Positions 1 through 33,722 of a stretch of 64,000 nucleotides of DNA are shown here, in pieces. The notes beneath the pieces are model-generated. The model searched no databases. It saw only the letters and a list, made by a program, of their open reading frames with translations, and was not told the origin of the DNA. This DNA is from Daphnia carinata (Eukaryota > Arthropoda > Branchiopoda > Diplostraca > Daphniidae). Each line of letters starts with the position of its first letter. The stretch's first letter is position 1. The stretch spans positions 8,718,778 through 8,782,777 of the forward strand of contig NC_081336.1 of assembly GCF_022539665.2 (NCBI RefSeq), read 5' to 3'. The translations under genes and the position numbers were made by a program.

Positions 1-21028
<21,028 letters not shown>

Positions 21029-21402
21029 CCGCACACTTTTTACCTTTTAGACGACAAAACGTAACGCACACTCACAGAAATGAGCAACAGATTTCACAGG
21101 TGAAAACCAGTACGTCGGAGGAATGACGACACACAATCGTTAACACACCACACACGTACACTGTGGAATAACAAAAAAAAAACTAAAAACAACTAAACTT
21201 CTGGTTTTCTTTGGAAAACAAAGAAACACTTGTGATCTTGCAGTAATCGTTTGTCAATTGTTTGCCTGGTGTCGAATTTCTTCCCCTTTCCTGCGCACAA
21301 ACACCACACACAAAATAGCTGTCAGGTGTATGTGTTGTGTTGGCTGGCACAGATTGGTACCGACTGAGCTGGCCGACAGAGGAGCCTTTTTTGTGTCCTT
21401 CC

Positions 21403-21502
21403 NNNNNNNNNNNNNNNNNNNNNNNNNNNNNNNNNNNNNNNNNNNNNNNNNNNNNNNNNNNNNNNNNNNNNNNNNNNNNNNNNNNNNNNNNNNNNNNNNN
21501 NN
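21403..21502. other. Assembly gap of 100 N
   Basis: Exactly 100 unresolved bases, probably a scaffold gap of arbitrary size. It falls at the inner edge of inverted arm A. On the other arm the homologous sequence runs on without a gap toward 57.8 kb. Confidence 0.98.
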
Positions 21503-21850
21503 ACTGATCAAAGCTATGTAGGACAGCAAAATTAACATTCAAGTCGGACATTGTGGATGCGTGTGTTGCCTGTTTAATGCAATCCTTGACTTGTCAATAG
21601 TGTGCAACTAGTGCGAACGAAGAAGCGTGACAGGTCACTGGATGTCGCTAGTAGTCTTCCCCTTTTTGCTCCTACTTTGTTGGGGAGTAAGAAAGGGGAG
21701 GAGACGCTTAGTAGACGTGAGTTTCTTGCCGTTAAATCCTCAGTCTGAACCTTCGGCTCTTGGTGAGCACGGAAGAGTTTTGTTGTCTCTTTCATCCGGT
21801 GTTTTAAGTCGATGAAGACAAAACGTAATCGACATCTGTAATTAAGAAAA
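21503..21850. promoter_or_regulatory. 5' flank of the RGK gene, divergent from megalin A
   Basis: About 350 bases between the N gap and the RGK start codon. It presumably holds the RGK 5' UTR and promoter; no TATA box or clear element is recognised. The megalin A promoter lies on the other side of the gap (21,029-21,402) and is duplicated at 58,010-58,377. Confidence 0.35.
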
Positions 21851-24800
21851 ATGTCATCGGTTCCCGCAGGCAAAAATCAGCGTTCGTCGTCAATTTGCCT
21901 GTCCGGCAGTCAGACATTTGACGCGATGAAAGCCAGTGTCGGTGGTAATAATCGAGAAAGTTCGTCCGGATCGGATTCGCCCGAAGTCCGTCGAGAAGTG
22001 ATAACCAACAACCAGAGCAGCAGACCGGTTCCGGCTGGCAGCAGAAAATCCCGTCAGAGTGCCCGTCGCTCCAAAAGCGAACGGCTTCAAGGAGCTAACA
22101 AGCCGAGGGTGAAACGACGGGATCTAGCGCTGGACATGGATCGAGCTAACAGTGGAAGTCTAGCGGGCGGATTAACCGGTAACAAGGAACACGAAGATGC
22201 CTATCAATCATTTCTGCGTAAAGTTCCCAGCGTCGGCGCCGGATTGATGAATGATTCATCGTTTAACGAAACTCCGGACGGATCTCCTCGAGGACTGCGA
22301 TCCATTCGCCAGTCGGCGGGCACAGCGAAGCCGCCACTCGGAGCTGGTAGCAACGCACCGGCCATTTCCACACCGGATTTATCACCATCTCTAATTAGAC
22401 GGGCTACAGTCAATCCGCGGACGGGTGGCGGCAGCCGGTCACAATTGGCCAATCGTAATTCTCCGCAAGTTGGCCGGCCTGGATGCAACAGTGCGAAAGA
22501 TCAGCCGCTCAATAAACGCGCCACTTCCGTCCGCGTTCACGGAGCCAGCAGCTCCAGCTCGGCGTTTCACGTAGCCAATTCATCGCTGCGTCGATCCACC
22601 TTCCTCGACGTGCCCGACAGTCCCAGCAATGATGACGACAACGCCGCCAGCAACGTGGACGAAGATTCTTACAGACTCCGTTCGTTCGATTTAACTCGCA
22701 AAGGTTCGTATTTACATCATTCCATAGGGCATCTGTCCCTTTAACACTGTGTATCGTATGTCACTCGACGGTTCGCTTTGACGGTTGCCACCTGGAACTC
22801 GATCCTCGTAGAGTAAACAATTCGTCTACACGAGTTCCCCTATCGGCACATAAAGTCCCCTTGAGAAGGCAGATCACTAAGGGCTTTGTTTGCAATCGTG
22901 AGCTAAATATTGTGATACCGGATCTGCCCAACATGTTTTATTGGCTGCTGCTGATCTCCTCTTGTTGTCGGGCTGTGTCCAGCCAGAGTATCCTACCGTT
23001 AAAAAAAAAAATATATATTATAAGTAAAAATCTGTGATGCGATCACAATTTGGGGACACACGCAAGAGGATGTTGAAAAGAGTCACCAAGGGCACAAGTA
23101 CGCAGCAGCTGCTGATCTTTTTGAGCATGGAAATCATTTATAGCCCCCTCTCCTCATCCGCCCCAGCAAATGAGGGCTCAGGGAACGAAGAAGGGAGCCT
23201 TTTCTCTATTCAATGTGGCCGTCGTCTAAAATTAGCGGCGAGGCAGAGCCAAACGCTACGCGCAACCAAGCGGTTCGTCTCTCTCTGTGTGTACCATATG
23301 TAAGCGTTCCAGCAGCATCACGTGAAGAAAAGGAAAACAAAAGAAGGGAACCAATCCTTTGACGACAATTGATCCGCTGATGCGCTGGCAGCAATGTCGA
23401 CGTCAAGAACGATCTTCTTTTGTTTAAGATCCTGCGTAGCGAGGGACAAAAAGAAAGGACAGCCATTATACATATATCTCTAAGCGGATCGTATAATAGC
23501 AAATGAAACTAACAGTTTGGACTTTGGACGTTCCTGTCTTGTCATCGTCAGTTCGACTGTGGCGGCTGCTTCATTTCGAGAATTTTTGTTGAAAACTCAC
23601 AAGCTAAATTTAGATTCTTGTTAACAGCACATCGAGGTCGGTTTCGAAACGAAGAAGTGGACGGATACAGTTGGGAAAAAAAAAATATTTCCTGCTCTCG
23701 GCATATTTCATCCATTCGAGTCATGTCTGTCGAGTCGGAATTCTCTTGGGCGCACGCATACATTTTCTCCAATGTTATAGTCGCACAACGCGTGACACGT
23801 AGCCGGAAAAAGGTGGAGGGCCTTTAAAAAAAAAGTGACGTCAATTGGTTACCAGCAATGCTAATATATAATTGAAAGGTATCTTTCTTACATCTCTCGA
23901 TGTAAAGTTAGTTTGAAAACCACTCTCGAGCTATCAATAAACAAGCAGTCGAGCTCTGCGCTGTTGCGTTGCCGTCGACCGAAATAGCTTCCATTCCTCC
24001 TCCTCCCCTTTTTTTTTATTTTCGTGTCGTCTCTATTTTCTTCTTCGTAAATCCTAAATCAAATAAAGCTGGCAGCCGTTAAAGGAAGAGAAGTAGGGTG
24101 GAATGAAGGGCTTCAATCTGTTCAATGATATCTGACTCGAATTATGCAGAGATTAGAAAAGCGAAATTGACGTGAATCATTACCAATTCACGAACGGTGA
24201 AATTTGTTGAATGTTTCATTTTCCTTATCCACTTTGTCGTGATTGTCTGCAACATGAATTTTATATCTATGCATCTTCTCATTCAGGTGTTGTGAATCGA
24301 GGAGATTCGTTCAGACGCCGTCGTTCACGCAGCAATAGTTTGGCTCCCGGCACGGTGCAACATGATTCAACCGGTGACGTGACAAAAAATTATCGCGCAG
24401 CTCCTGGTAACGGATCGAGTGGGGGTATGTCAACGGGCGAAAATGTACAAGCTATTGGAACGGACCAACGGTCATCGCATCAGCAACAGCATCATCACCA
24501 GCATCATAGCGACGTCAGGACTTATCGTGTTGCCATCATAGGAGCTCACGGAGTGGGCAAATCCGCCTTGGTCGGCCAGTTCATGTCGTCCGAGTGCATC
24601 AACGCCTACGACCGAGTCAGGAACGGTAAGCCTTTAGAATACGGTAGAAAAAAACAAGATCGATAGCGTAAATTGTTAAGGAAATAGAAAATAAAAGAAA
24701 GAATCCAGCAGAAGCTTATTACCGTGGGAAAAAAAGGAAAGCGGCCGATCGATTTTCTGTGAGCGCTAGTGTGGACTGTAAATAAGCATCAAGGAAGCAG

Positions 24801-26320
24801 TATTAGATTTAATGTAAAATGCATTACGCAAACTGTCTACAGAAAGCGTTTTCAACAAGGTCGTGGAATAGCTTGAGGCACCAAAATGACTTCCAAGATC
24901 TTCTTGTTTTCATGCGACTTAAAACCGTGATAAAGAGGAAATCAGGTCAAGGTTTTGTGGTATCCGTGTCAAATAGGTGTCGAGTCGACCAAAGTTTGTC
25001 AACAGGTCATTTGGCAGATTTCTTTTGGCTCAACATCAAATCACTTCACTTCCAGACAGTGACTGGAACGTCGTATTATTTATAAACAGCGACCAAACTA
25101 GGTCGTGCGACACGTTCGCAGTAGACACAAATCATTTTCTTATCATCCTGGATTTCTGGATTGAATGACAGTTGCAAATTGTTTGCCTTCTTAATTACAG
25201 ATGACAGTGATTCAGAGTCTGTTTTTGTCATGCTCAACGGGGAGGAGTCTGAACTTGTCTTCACCTACTGCAGCAACATAAAGGTAAGACATAGTTGCAT
25301 TATTACAGTTTTGTTATTGCTGTGCAACACAATAGTTGTAGCTAGCAATGATTCGGTTGACTGTATTACCTATTCTTTTCTGCCTGAATGGTTGTTTCGT
25401 AACAACCATATCAAGTCTCTTTCATGGAAACCAATAGACTGGGAACTTCTCGTATTGCTTTTCCTTTGATATTGTATCTCTTGGGTAATAACATGATGGA
25501 AACTTGTTGATTTCTTTTGGCTCGACGTAGGTCGAGATGAATCGAAACGAGCTTCCCGATGCCTACGTCATGATGTACAGTGTCATTGACAAGACCAGTT
25601 TCAAAACAACCGAAGATGAATTGGCCCGCTTACAAAACTGGGATGCCCTACGTTCCCGAGCACTTATACTTGTCGGGAATAAAATTGACCTCGTTCGCAG
25701 TCGTGCCGTCTCAACACAAGGTAAACTGTATACAACAACAATATGTCCGGTTTAGCCTTGTTTGTTTACATTTTACAGCAGTATTTCTGCCATTTGTTAA
25801 CAAGCTCCACCTCCCAATTGTTACTTGAAACAAGACGCCATTTAGTCTGTGTCGTCCCCACCTTTCGTCTATTTTCACTAGTATTCGGCTCGAAATAGAT
25901 TTTAAAGTGTGTTTTGTCATTCCATTTCAATTTACGATTACAACTTGCGTAGGCATAACACTATATGTACTGCATTCCAACTATGATGACATTTTATTGC
26001 CTTTCACAGACGGGAAATGTCTCGCTTGCGCCTACCGAGCCAAGTTCATGGAAATATCCGTAGTGATAAATCATAACGTGGATGAACTACTGGTTGGAAT
26101 CCTGACACAGATCCGCTTGAAGGAGGAGCTACAAAAAGAGATAGCGGAAGGGCTTGTCGATCCGTCTGCCGATGGTGCCAACGGTCAGGGCTCTACCAAC
26201 TCTTGGATACGAAACAAGGGCCTAGTACGAGCCAGCATGAAAGCCAAGCAGATGTTCACGTGGCTGTTTGGCAAAGATGACGATCAGCTCGCCAATTGTG
26301 AAAACTTCCAAGTCCTCTGA
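21851..26320 (+). CDS. RGK-family (Rad/Gem/Kir-like) small GTPase
   Basis: Five exons by splice signals and phase: 21851-22703, 24287-24625, 25201-25283, 25531-25720 and 26010-26320. They encode about 590 residues. The first ~370 are a low-complexity Ser/Arg/Asn-rich extension. The G domain follows: P-loop GAHGVGKSALV, YVMMYSVIDKTSF, the NKxD motif as VGNKIDL, and an SxK-like CLACAYRAKFME. RGK hallmarks are the loss of the usual switch II DxxG motif, a basic C-terminal helix, and the terminal CENFQVL with its conserved cysteine instead of a CAAX box. RGK proteins inhibit voltage-gated calcium channels and bind calmodulin and 14-3-3 (family knowledge). Frames are clean. If intron 1 is retained the ORF ends at 22744, giving a 297-residue N-terminal product. 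Confidence 0.88.
22704..24286 (+). other. RGK intron 1
   Basis: About 1.6 kb between a GTTCGT donor and an ATTCAG acceptor. No gene or RNA is recognised; short A/T tracts only. Confidence 0.6.
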
Positions 26321-26343
26321 TTCCCGTGTGCATTTCTTAAAAC

Positions 26344-26349
26344 AATAAA
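26344..26349 (+). terminator. Polyadenylation signal of the RGK gene
   Basis: AATAAA 24 bases after the RGK stop codon. A T-rich stretch follows. The 26.35-27.08 kb interval otherwise holds nothing recognisable. Confidence 0.5.
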
Positions 26350-27083
26350 CCTCCCGTTCAGAAAGCCTGTTAGATTATTAACGGTGGAACTAAAAAAAAG
26401 TGAAAATCTAGTCATCTCTTTTTAGAAGGCACTCTATATCACGCTAAAGTGCCTTCAACTTGCTAAATAAACAGCTTCCCCATTACATTCTTCCTGCAAA
26501 TGGTTTGTGTTTTCAAACGAAATATATTGTAGGCCTCTTCTACCCATAAATTATCACGGATACTTTTATTTTATACTTACTTTTTATTTATTATATTTAC
26601 TTTTTATTTTTTACTTTTGGTAGCTCTGTCTGGATAATGGGGTTCTGTCTTACTTAATTGCACATCTAAGCATTTTTCTGTCTGTTAGATGGTTTCAGTT
26701 TTCACTGTTTCTAAAATCAATTTTTAAGGGAATTATTATTTTTAAAGTTGTGCGATGGAAAGAATAAAATCTGGCGCCGTTCTGAATACAAATATCAAGC
26801 AATCGACACGAAAAGACAGCTGATTTTGACTTACCGATTTTTAAAATTAAGTAATTTCAGGTGATTTAGATCCTACCACAAGTAGAGATTGAATATATTT
26901 TTTTAAATTGTCAAACTCAGTGCAATCTTGGCTTTGCCGTGAAATCAAAACACTTGCGTCGATGCCTTTTCAAAAACGAACCTGTGTAAGGCATTCTTAA
27001 AAGGTAAGTTGTATACTGATCTCCTTCCATGTTTCCATCAGGTTATGTAATTCTTCAGCATTTCCTTTATAAGCAGAGGAATT

Positions 27084-29138
27084 TCAAATTTTAATTACAT
27101 AATATTTTGCTTCGTTACTTATACCTATCAGGACAGCATCATCCAATAAGTTGACACACAGCTCTCTGATTTCATTCCACATCTCTTGTACTATCGCTTG
27201 TCTGTCATCATGGCTCCAACCACAATTAATTGCATTACGAATAAGGTTTAGCACAGATCGATAACTAATTCCTGAATTTCCCTTTAAATATGAAAGTCTC
27301 ACGTGTTAATTGAACTTGTTTGCAATTTTCTATTATCTTAGATTACCAAAGGTTCGGCTGAGATAAATTCTGATGCAATATAGAAGATGTTTGACAGGAC
27401 TTCAATTGCCATTCCCCTATGTTCGTTGGATGACAGGTGCTTAAAGTATGTTATGACAGGTTTGCTGTCAACACAGTGAAGACACAGCAAAAAGGCCGCC
27501 GCTGATCGAGTTGGCCATAAGGTCGGTAACCCTAGAAGTACAATGTAAGAGAACCATTCAACATAATTACTTTGAATCTAAGGCTACCTGTCAGGGATTG
27601 GATTACATCCACCACTTCCTGGGGTGAATAATATTTTCGAGCTGGTGTAATAATACCAGCTAAAGTTTCAGCCAACATCTTATACTGTTCTGTGTAAGCC
27701 GCAAACTCCATGTCCTCCTCGAAAAAATCCCATATTATGGCACCTGCAATGGAAATCATGTAAGTCGTATTTACTTCAACTATCTCTCCACTATTTTTAC
27801 CGCTAGGTTGGAGAGGCGCATACAGTAGAAGAAGTAGCTTAGCTAAATCCTGGGGATCCGTCAATTCTGGGCAATCAAAGACGATTCCTATCCACATTGA
27901 CCTGTCACAGGGTGCAGCGAAATCCAAGAAAAGTGAACGCAGATATATTCGCAGACTTCTTTCAACGTTTGCGTTTGTAGAAATAGGATTTTTCATGTAG
28001 TCGGCCAGCTAAAATAAAAAACAGCTTAAGAAATTTTAATTCAAAACATCAAGGGAATTTTTAGAAGACCGTTGAGCCAATATTGTTCCATTGGCATAAA
28101 AGAGAGTAGACCTTCGTACACTCGCGTTTATCCCAACCAGATATCAGTGAATGGAGGATTACTCCAGCACTTGCTGCGATTAAATGTGGCTCGTAATCCG
28201 GAGACCGCTCCACAATTCCACGCTTTACCTTTTGTTGTCCAACAGAAATATGACAACGGTTTTGTTGTGGTGAAATGTTTCTCTTTGTTTCTTTGTTTAA
28301 AAGTAAATACCTCGGTAGTTAACTGGTAGTAAAGTCCCAATCTTTGAGGGGTGGGAAAGAGGCAGGTCAACAATTTGAGAAGTACGCCCGTCCGTTGACA
28401 TTCGGTATGAAGTTCACTTGGCAAAGAGAGCTTTCCGTTCCATGTTTTTTGTGATGAAGTTAGCCTAGTACGTAAAATCGTTTGCATTAGGCGATATTGC
28501 ATTCGAGAAGTCCCAGTCCAACGTATGAGGATGTTTCGCATATCTTTGGATGTTTGGCCGAGGTGCCCAATGCTTGTCCCTGCAAGATATTTGATTAGTG
28601 CCATTAACACAATTAAAATAAAAGCAAAGTAGTTTTACAAGGCAGATATTTTAGGATGTTGTAGATTAATTCTGTTGGCAATTCTTCAAAGCTGCCGCAA
28701 GGACTTAGTGCTGCCGACTGAGACGATCGTCTCAAACAAATAGGTAGCGAAGATTCGTGGCTACTACTGATCTCTCTGAAAACGAAAACAGAACAATAAA
28801 ACGGTAGTCCAAAAAGACTAAAACTAGTGGTAATGGTGATCTTACTCAGGACACGGTGCTGGAGACAAGTCGATCCAGGGATTACGTGAGTTGTTAATAC
28901 TTTTAGATCGTTTCAGCGAGCGTCCTGTACCCGATAAAATACTTGTCGGTATCACAAATGAGCCGTCATAATCGTTACCATTTTCATCATGCATTTCGTT
29001 AGTGATTCTAAGGTCTATTGTAAAAATCACAGAAACTTTAAAGACAATGACTTTGTCTCGTGGAAACACGTCGAGAAGTTTTAGTGTGGAAGTCGCAGTC
29101 TCTCGTTTTGCTTCATTCTGGGATTGTTCCATAGCCAT
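27084..29138 (-). CDS. FBXO47: FBXO47-like F-box protein
   Basis: Spliced gene of about six exons. The N-terminal exon starts at 29138 (MAMEQSQNEAKR). The next exon (about 28,640-28,785) has the F-box start (FEELPTELIYNILKYLP). The following exon continues it (TSIGHLGQTSKDMRNIL) and adds the FBXO47-type segment GVLLKLLTCLFPTPQRL. Further exons give GVILHSLISGWDKRECTKVY, similar to the vertebrate FBXO47 GWDELECHRVY segment, then LLLLLYAPLQP, IIWDFFEED and a helical C-terminus. F-box proteins are substrate receptors of SCF ubiquitin ligases; FBXO47 acts in meiotic prophase in other animals. Exon borders near 28.1-28.3 kb involve a frame change and are approximate. The gene is head-to-head with TMEM33. 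Confidence 0.72.
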
Positions 29139-29494
29139 AGAACATCAAGAATTAGAATTAGAGCCAACCCCTAAACAACAGCCTTCCCGAATGGCAATTT
29201 TGGAGCGATTAAATATTCTTGTTTTGTCAACTTTCTCCCACATATTTTAATACTGATGATGAAACCATGTCTATTTCGTCCATTTTTTTTTTATGTGACC
29301 GTTGGAACGTTTTTGAAAGAAAACCGCCGTAGTTCAGAAATCTCACGCTGCACTGCTAAGGCGCTATTTCTAGTTTTATTGTTGAACCACGCTGGAAGGA
29401 AATTAGTTTTGCATTGAAATTTTGTAGGCATTTCCTATTTTAGACCTTAAACAACCTACACATTTGTGAAAGTGGACATTAGTCGAAAATTGAA

Positions 29495-30634
29495 ATGAGC
29501 GACAACCGAGATATAAATCAACCAACTTTGCTTGCAGAGGGTATAGAGATATCAAAAGGTCAACCTCCTAGTAGACTCAGAATGATAGGGGCACACTTTG
29601 TACGAAACAAGACGGATTATATTTTGGGTTCCATTTGGTTCTTAGTTCTTTGCTTCACTGTAGCTTATGTGGTTCCTTTTTTGAGGTATAGTAGCCTTAA
29701 TTGAAAACAATGGGTTTCATTTTACACAACTCTGACTCGCCATTTCCTTACAGGTCTGAATGTGAAAACATGTATTACAGGACTCTACTGGCACATTCAG
29801 CTACGAGTTTGCTACGTCTTTATAAAAAATTCCATCAGGCCCCTATCAACTGTGAATTCATGGAACAATTGCTACTAGATGACAACACACACAACCTCCT
29901 CTACTCACTGATTTTTTACTGTTTTCCTCCTTTCCCTTGCAAGTTCTGTTTTCTTGAAATTATACATTCTTCAATAATTGCTGATGGAATTGAATTGCTT
30001 TTTAGGGATATGGCTTCCAATATTTCTATTTGCCCTTCTTCATGTCAGTAATTATGGCATAGAAGTGGTTGAGGTAATGCTATTATGGCAAAGTCTTAAT
30101 AATTAACAATAATTGTCTATACTTTGCTTTATAGTGGTTTTCTCCAAGTGCCCTTGGTATACTGAAGAAGGGCCTTGAATTAATTGAACTGCAAAGCATA
30201 AATATTTTAAGGATTATTGCAATCACAGAAATATTCATTCTTCTCATCATTCCTTTTTCTCTTCTCTCCTTCTCATTCAGGTACAATGGTTTCAATATAT
30301 TAAAAAATGAAGAGAAGTGCGACTAATTAATATTGTATCTAACCACTTCGTTGTTAATTGCAGTGGTTTAGCACTACCGGTCGTCATCGTCGTTGTCTAT
30401 CTCAAATTTTTAGTATGTCGTTACACGTCAAAGCAAAATCCATTTACTAGAATCGTCTTTGGTGAACTTCTTGAAGAAATTGAAGTCCTTTGCAACAAAT
30501 CGTTCTGCCCAGCATGTGTCCGCAATTTTTTATACACATTGATGGCTCCTTTAACGTCACGAATCGTTCGCAGCAGCAAAAAGGAGCATTTCATTCGGCT
30601 CGAAAAACCATTACTTGGTATGGACGTTGGTTAG
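29495..30634 (+). CDS. TMEM33: TMEM33 / Kr-h2 family membrane protein
   Basis: About five exons: 29495-29684, 29754 to about 29,925, about 30,006-30,074, about 30,135-30,281, and about 30,362-30634. Family signatures are in order: an N-terminal membrane helix (FLVLCFTVAYVVPFL), then YYRTLLAHSATSLLRLYKK and NLLYSLIFY, a second helix (WLPIFLFALLHVSNYG), a third (IFILLIIPFSLLSF), and the C-terminal FLVCRYTSKQNPFTRIVFGE. These match TMEM33 (Drosophila Kr-h2, yeast Pom33), an ER and nuclear-envelope protein that shapes ER tubules. Frames are clean. The gene starts 357 bp from the divergent FBXO47 start, so a shared promoter is likely. Confidence 0.85.
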
Positions 30635-32636
30635 TAAATCGTTCATTTATTCATTTTATCCATCTTGCAGGGAAGAAACGTTTTATATCTGGACTATAAT
30701 ATTTGGACCACTAGTGATAAATTTTCGCCGTGGATTACAGCCCCTCCTTGTGAACAGTACTCAAAAACAAATTTTAGATAAGCATGTAATTTATCTCTGT
30801 TATTTCACACCATAATTTAAATTTAACACGTGTTTTATATTTGAAAAAGGTTTCGTGAAAAGCCCGTGGACAAATCTACGTTCTAAATTTAAAAATGCTG
30901 AGGTTTCTCCTTAGCACTGTTACAAACTATTAATGTTCTGTTTCAACCATTAGCATTGGTAAGTATTCGGAAGTGCTCAGGCTACCCAAAGTAATGGGGG
31001 GAAATTCTTGGGAGTGACATGTTGTTTTGTAAAAAAAAAAAAAAAAAAAAAAAAAGAAGTTGAACTACACAAAATAGAAACCTTTGTACCACTAATAACC
31101 GAAAATGCCAATCGATGTACTCTGTGCGTCGTAAGTGATTGAGTTGTGTGTCAGGCCCGGAAAATGGAACGTTTGATTTGCTACTTGCGTTCTATATACT
31201 GTATTAGCAGGGTCAGGAAGGGGAATTTCCGGCTGTTAACAGATAGGCTTGTTGACAATCAAGGGCCTCGACGAACAAATCAATGACTTGGCTCAGAACG
31301 GGCAAACGACCGTAGGGTGGACATATACAACTTCCATATACCATCTTTTCACGAAACATTTATTTAATTAAAATTCTCAGGTCACAACAAAAACGAAGGA
31401 GTTCTGATTTACGGGCGATTAAGATTACATGTCAGTTAAGTAGTAAAGCATTCAGTGTACATTTAAATTGGATTTACAAACAATATTTTGTCGTAGGTAA
31501 TCAGGGTAAACAACGTTGCTGATAGGGAAAATATGTCGATTAAGGTACGTCCTAAAACGAATTAGATCGGTTTTGAAACATACAGTGTCATGTTTGTCAA
31601 ATTGCTGTCCCGCTTGTCACTAACCAACCTTTTAAAAGATCGTTTGGTGTGATGTTTGTTTTCTGGTGGAGTTTGTTTGGCGACAAGTAGGGTCAGGTAG
31701 AGCTGCAACTTTTCCTTATGATTCTTTCTTTATGAGCTGTTGCCACATGTAACCATGAATTGCAGTTTTAGAAAAACAAAGTAAATCCAGCTTTCGGAAC
31801 TTAGTCGTAACTGTAAAAACTGCCTTAAACTAGCTGGCTCGGTTTTTCTCAGCAATCAAGTCGGTTGAAATGTAAAGTTACTGAGGCCCTAGAAAACAAA
31901 GTGGCTGATGTGGAGGTATTTTCGAAAACTTATGTTAGCTATTAATGATTACTTTTAGCTCATACTTTGTATACTGTAATCTTATCATTGTTTTTTCTTT
32001 CCCATTTTCCACATCTATTTTCATAGGTACAATTTGGGCACCATCCGGGTAAACCTTCACAAATGGTTCCATGTTCGGCAAGGAATCGATGCCAAAATTT
32101 TTCATACAGTTAAGCTAGACAAACGACAAAGCTATTTGGATTAAATATTGCGGTGCTTCTTATCCCGAACTACTGAATATGAAGACTAGAACAACTAGGG
32201 GGAAACAAGATCAGGTAATTAATGACGAAGAACAATAATTTGTTGCCTGCAAAACAAAACGAATATTTGCGTAATAAGTAATCGTAACAGTATAACTCAT
32301 GGTCCTTGTTCAGACACCTTCATAACTTATTATCAACACGTCTTTATTATTATTTTTTTCAAGGTACGATCGTGCAGGTCATTTCCTGTTTTCTACTCTC
32401 GCGGAAGAAACTCCAATAAACTACATCTAAGTCAACAAGTCTGACCACGTAATTTTCTTCATTCTGGTAATACTTTTTAAAGATTATCTTTATTAATAAT
32501 GTATTATACTTGGTCAGTATATACTTGGGCAACAGGCTTCATATAACAAGTAAACGTGACAAAAAAGGTAAAACAATAAATAGGTCTGATTTTGCCATAA
32601 ATAAATAAATTAAATTTTACACAAAAAATTCTAAAA
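30635..32636. other. Intergenic region
   Basis: About 2 kb, AT-rich. It contains a 24-base poly-A run at 31,031-31,054 and several candidate polyadenylation hexamers. I see no gene, RNA or repeat family here. Confidence 0.5.
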
Positions 32637-33722
32637 TTAGGCCGTCGTGTCAGCGAATTCAATGCGGAATTTTTGCGTCATGAACTGCATGATGTGCAAC
32701 ACATCCATATTGATCGTTTCGTTAATGTCATTTGGGCATTCACCGAAAAGCTGATGACAAATGGCGGCTGGATTCGCAGACTGTTGAGCAGCGGATTTCT
32801 TGCCTTCCATCAGCGCATTGTAGTAGCGAAAGAAACGACTGAAATATGACTTCTTCACCTCCAAATCCGTGCTGGAAAAGTCACGAAACAGAATGAAAGT
32901 TTACTGCTATGCCTCTTAAATGTTAAACAGAAAAGTCAACGAACGTCATTGACCGCCCAGAAGAAAACAAAGCTGATCGTAATGGAATATTAAACGAATA
33001 GATGGTGCGTCAAAGCACGTCTCGACACTCTACTATTGTAAATATAGGCATGAAAAACCGGTTGGATGCCAGTCGCCCCATGAATCAGGAAGTAAAAAAA
33101 CTTCTAATGATACGATGACTCATTTTGTATTATTCTTTCGTAGCGACTTACGTGAGCTGCTTTTTGAAGATGCCATACAACGGAGAATAGGTGTCAGGCA
33201 ATGAGGCGACTTCACAGATGAAACGCTGACGACACATATCATCGCGAATCTACATCAAAACGACCAATACAATTTATGGAAGTTGGTCTGAGATAAGGTA
33301 AATGCATATTAGAGAAGGATAAAACAAACTAACCTCCATATAGTCCATATACATGTCAATTTTCTGAAGCTGAGCCACATAAAGTGGATCGTCGTAGGAA
33401 TAAGGCACTTCAGTCACGTTGTGCTCGGTTTGCGATCGAGCGCTACGGCCTCTCAAGGCTGGAAGAGCCACCGAAATGGGAATCGTGATAAATGCCGCTA
33501 TGATGATAGCCAAACACGGTAAATATAAATATCAAACGTAAACATCAATTTTAAAAATGTACCAATTAGAATTGGGGCTTTGGCATTTAGGTAGATACTG
33601 CGTTTGTCTCTGTGATTGTGGGTAATCGATTGCAGGTCCCTTGAAGATTGCTTTGTTCCCGTAAGGTATCCAATGAAACCAAGGAATAGTATTGCCAACT
33701 TGAACAAGTGAGCTGGCATCAT
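32637..33722 (-). CDS. Small secreted or single-pass membrane protein, unrecognised
   Basis: Four exons joined by GT-AG signals give about 215 residues. A signal peptide (MMPAHLFKLAILFLGFIG) is followed by a basic stretch (HNHRDKRS) and a second hydrophobic helix (APILIG then AAFITIPISVALPAL). A Tyr-rich linker leads to DDMCRQRFICEVASLPDTYSP and a C-terminal helix with AAICHQLFGECPND. Four cysteines sit outside the membrane segments, suggesting two disulfides. The CxxxxxCE pattern recalls arthropod DM4/12-like proteins, but the match is too weak to name. Exons run about 33557-33722, 33332-33498, 33152-33249 and 32637-32871. Frames are clean. Confidence 0.6.
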
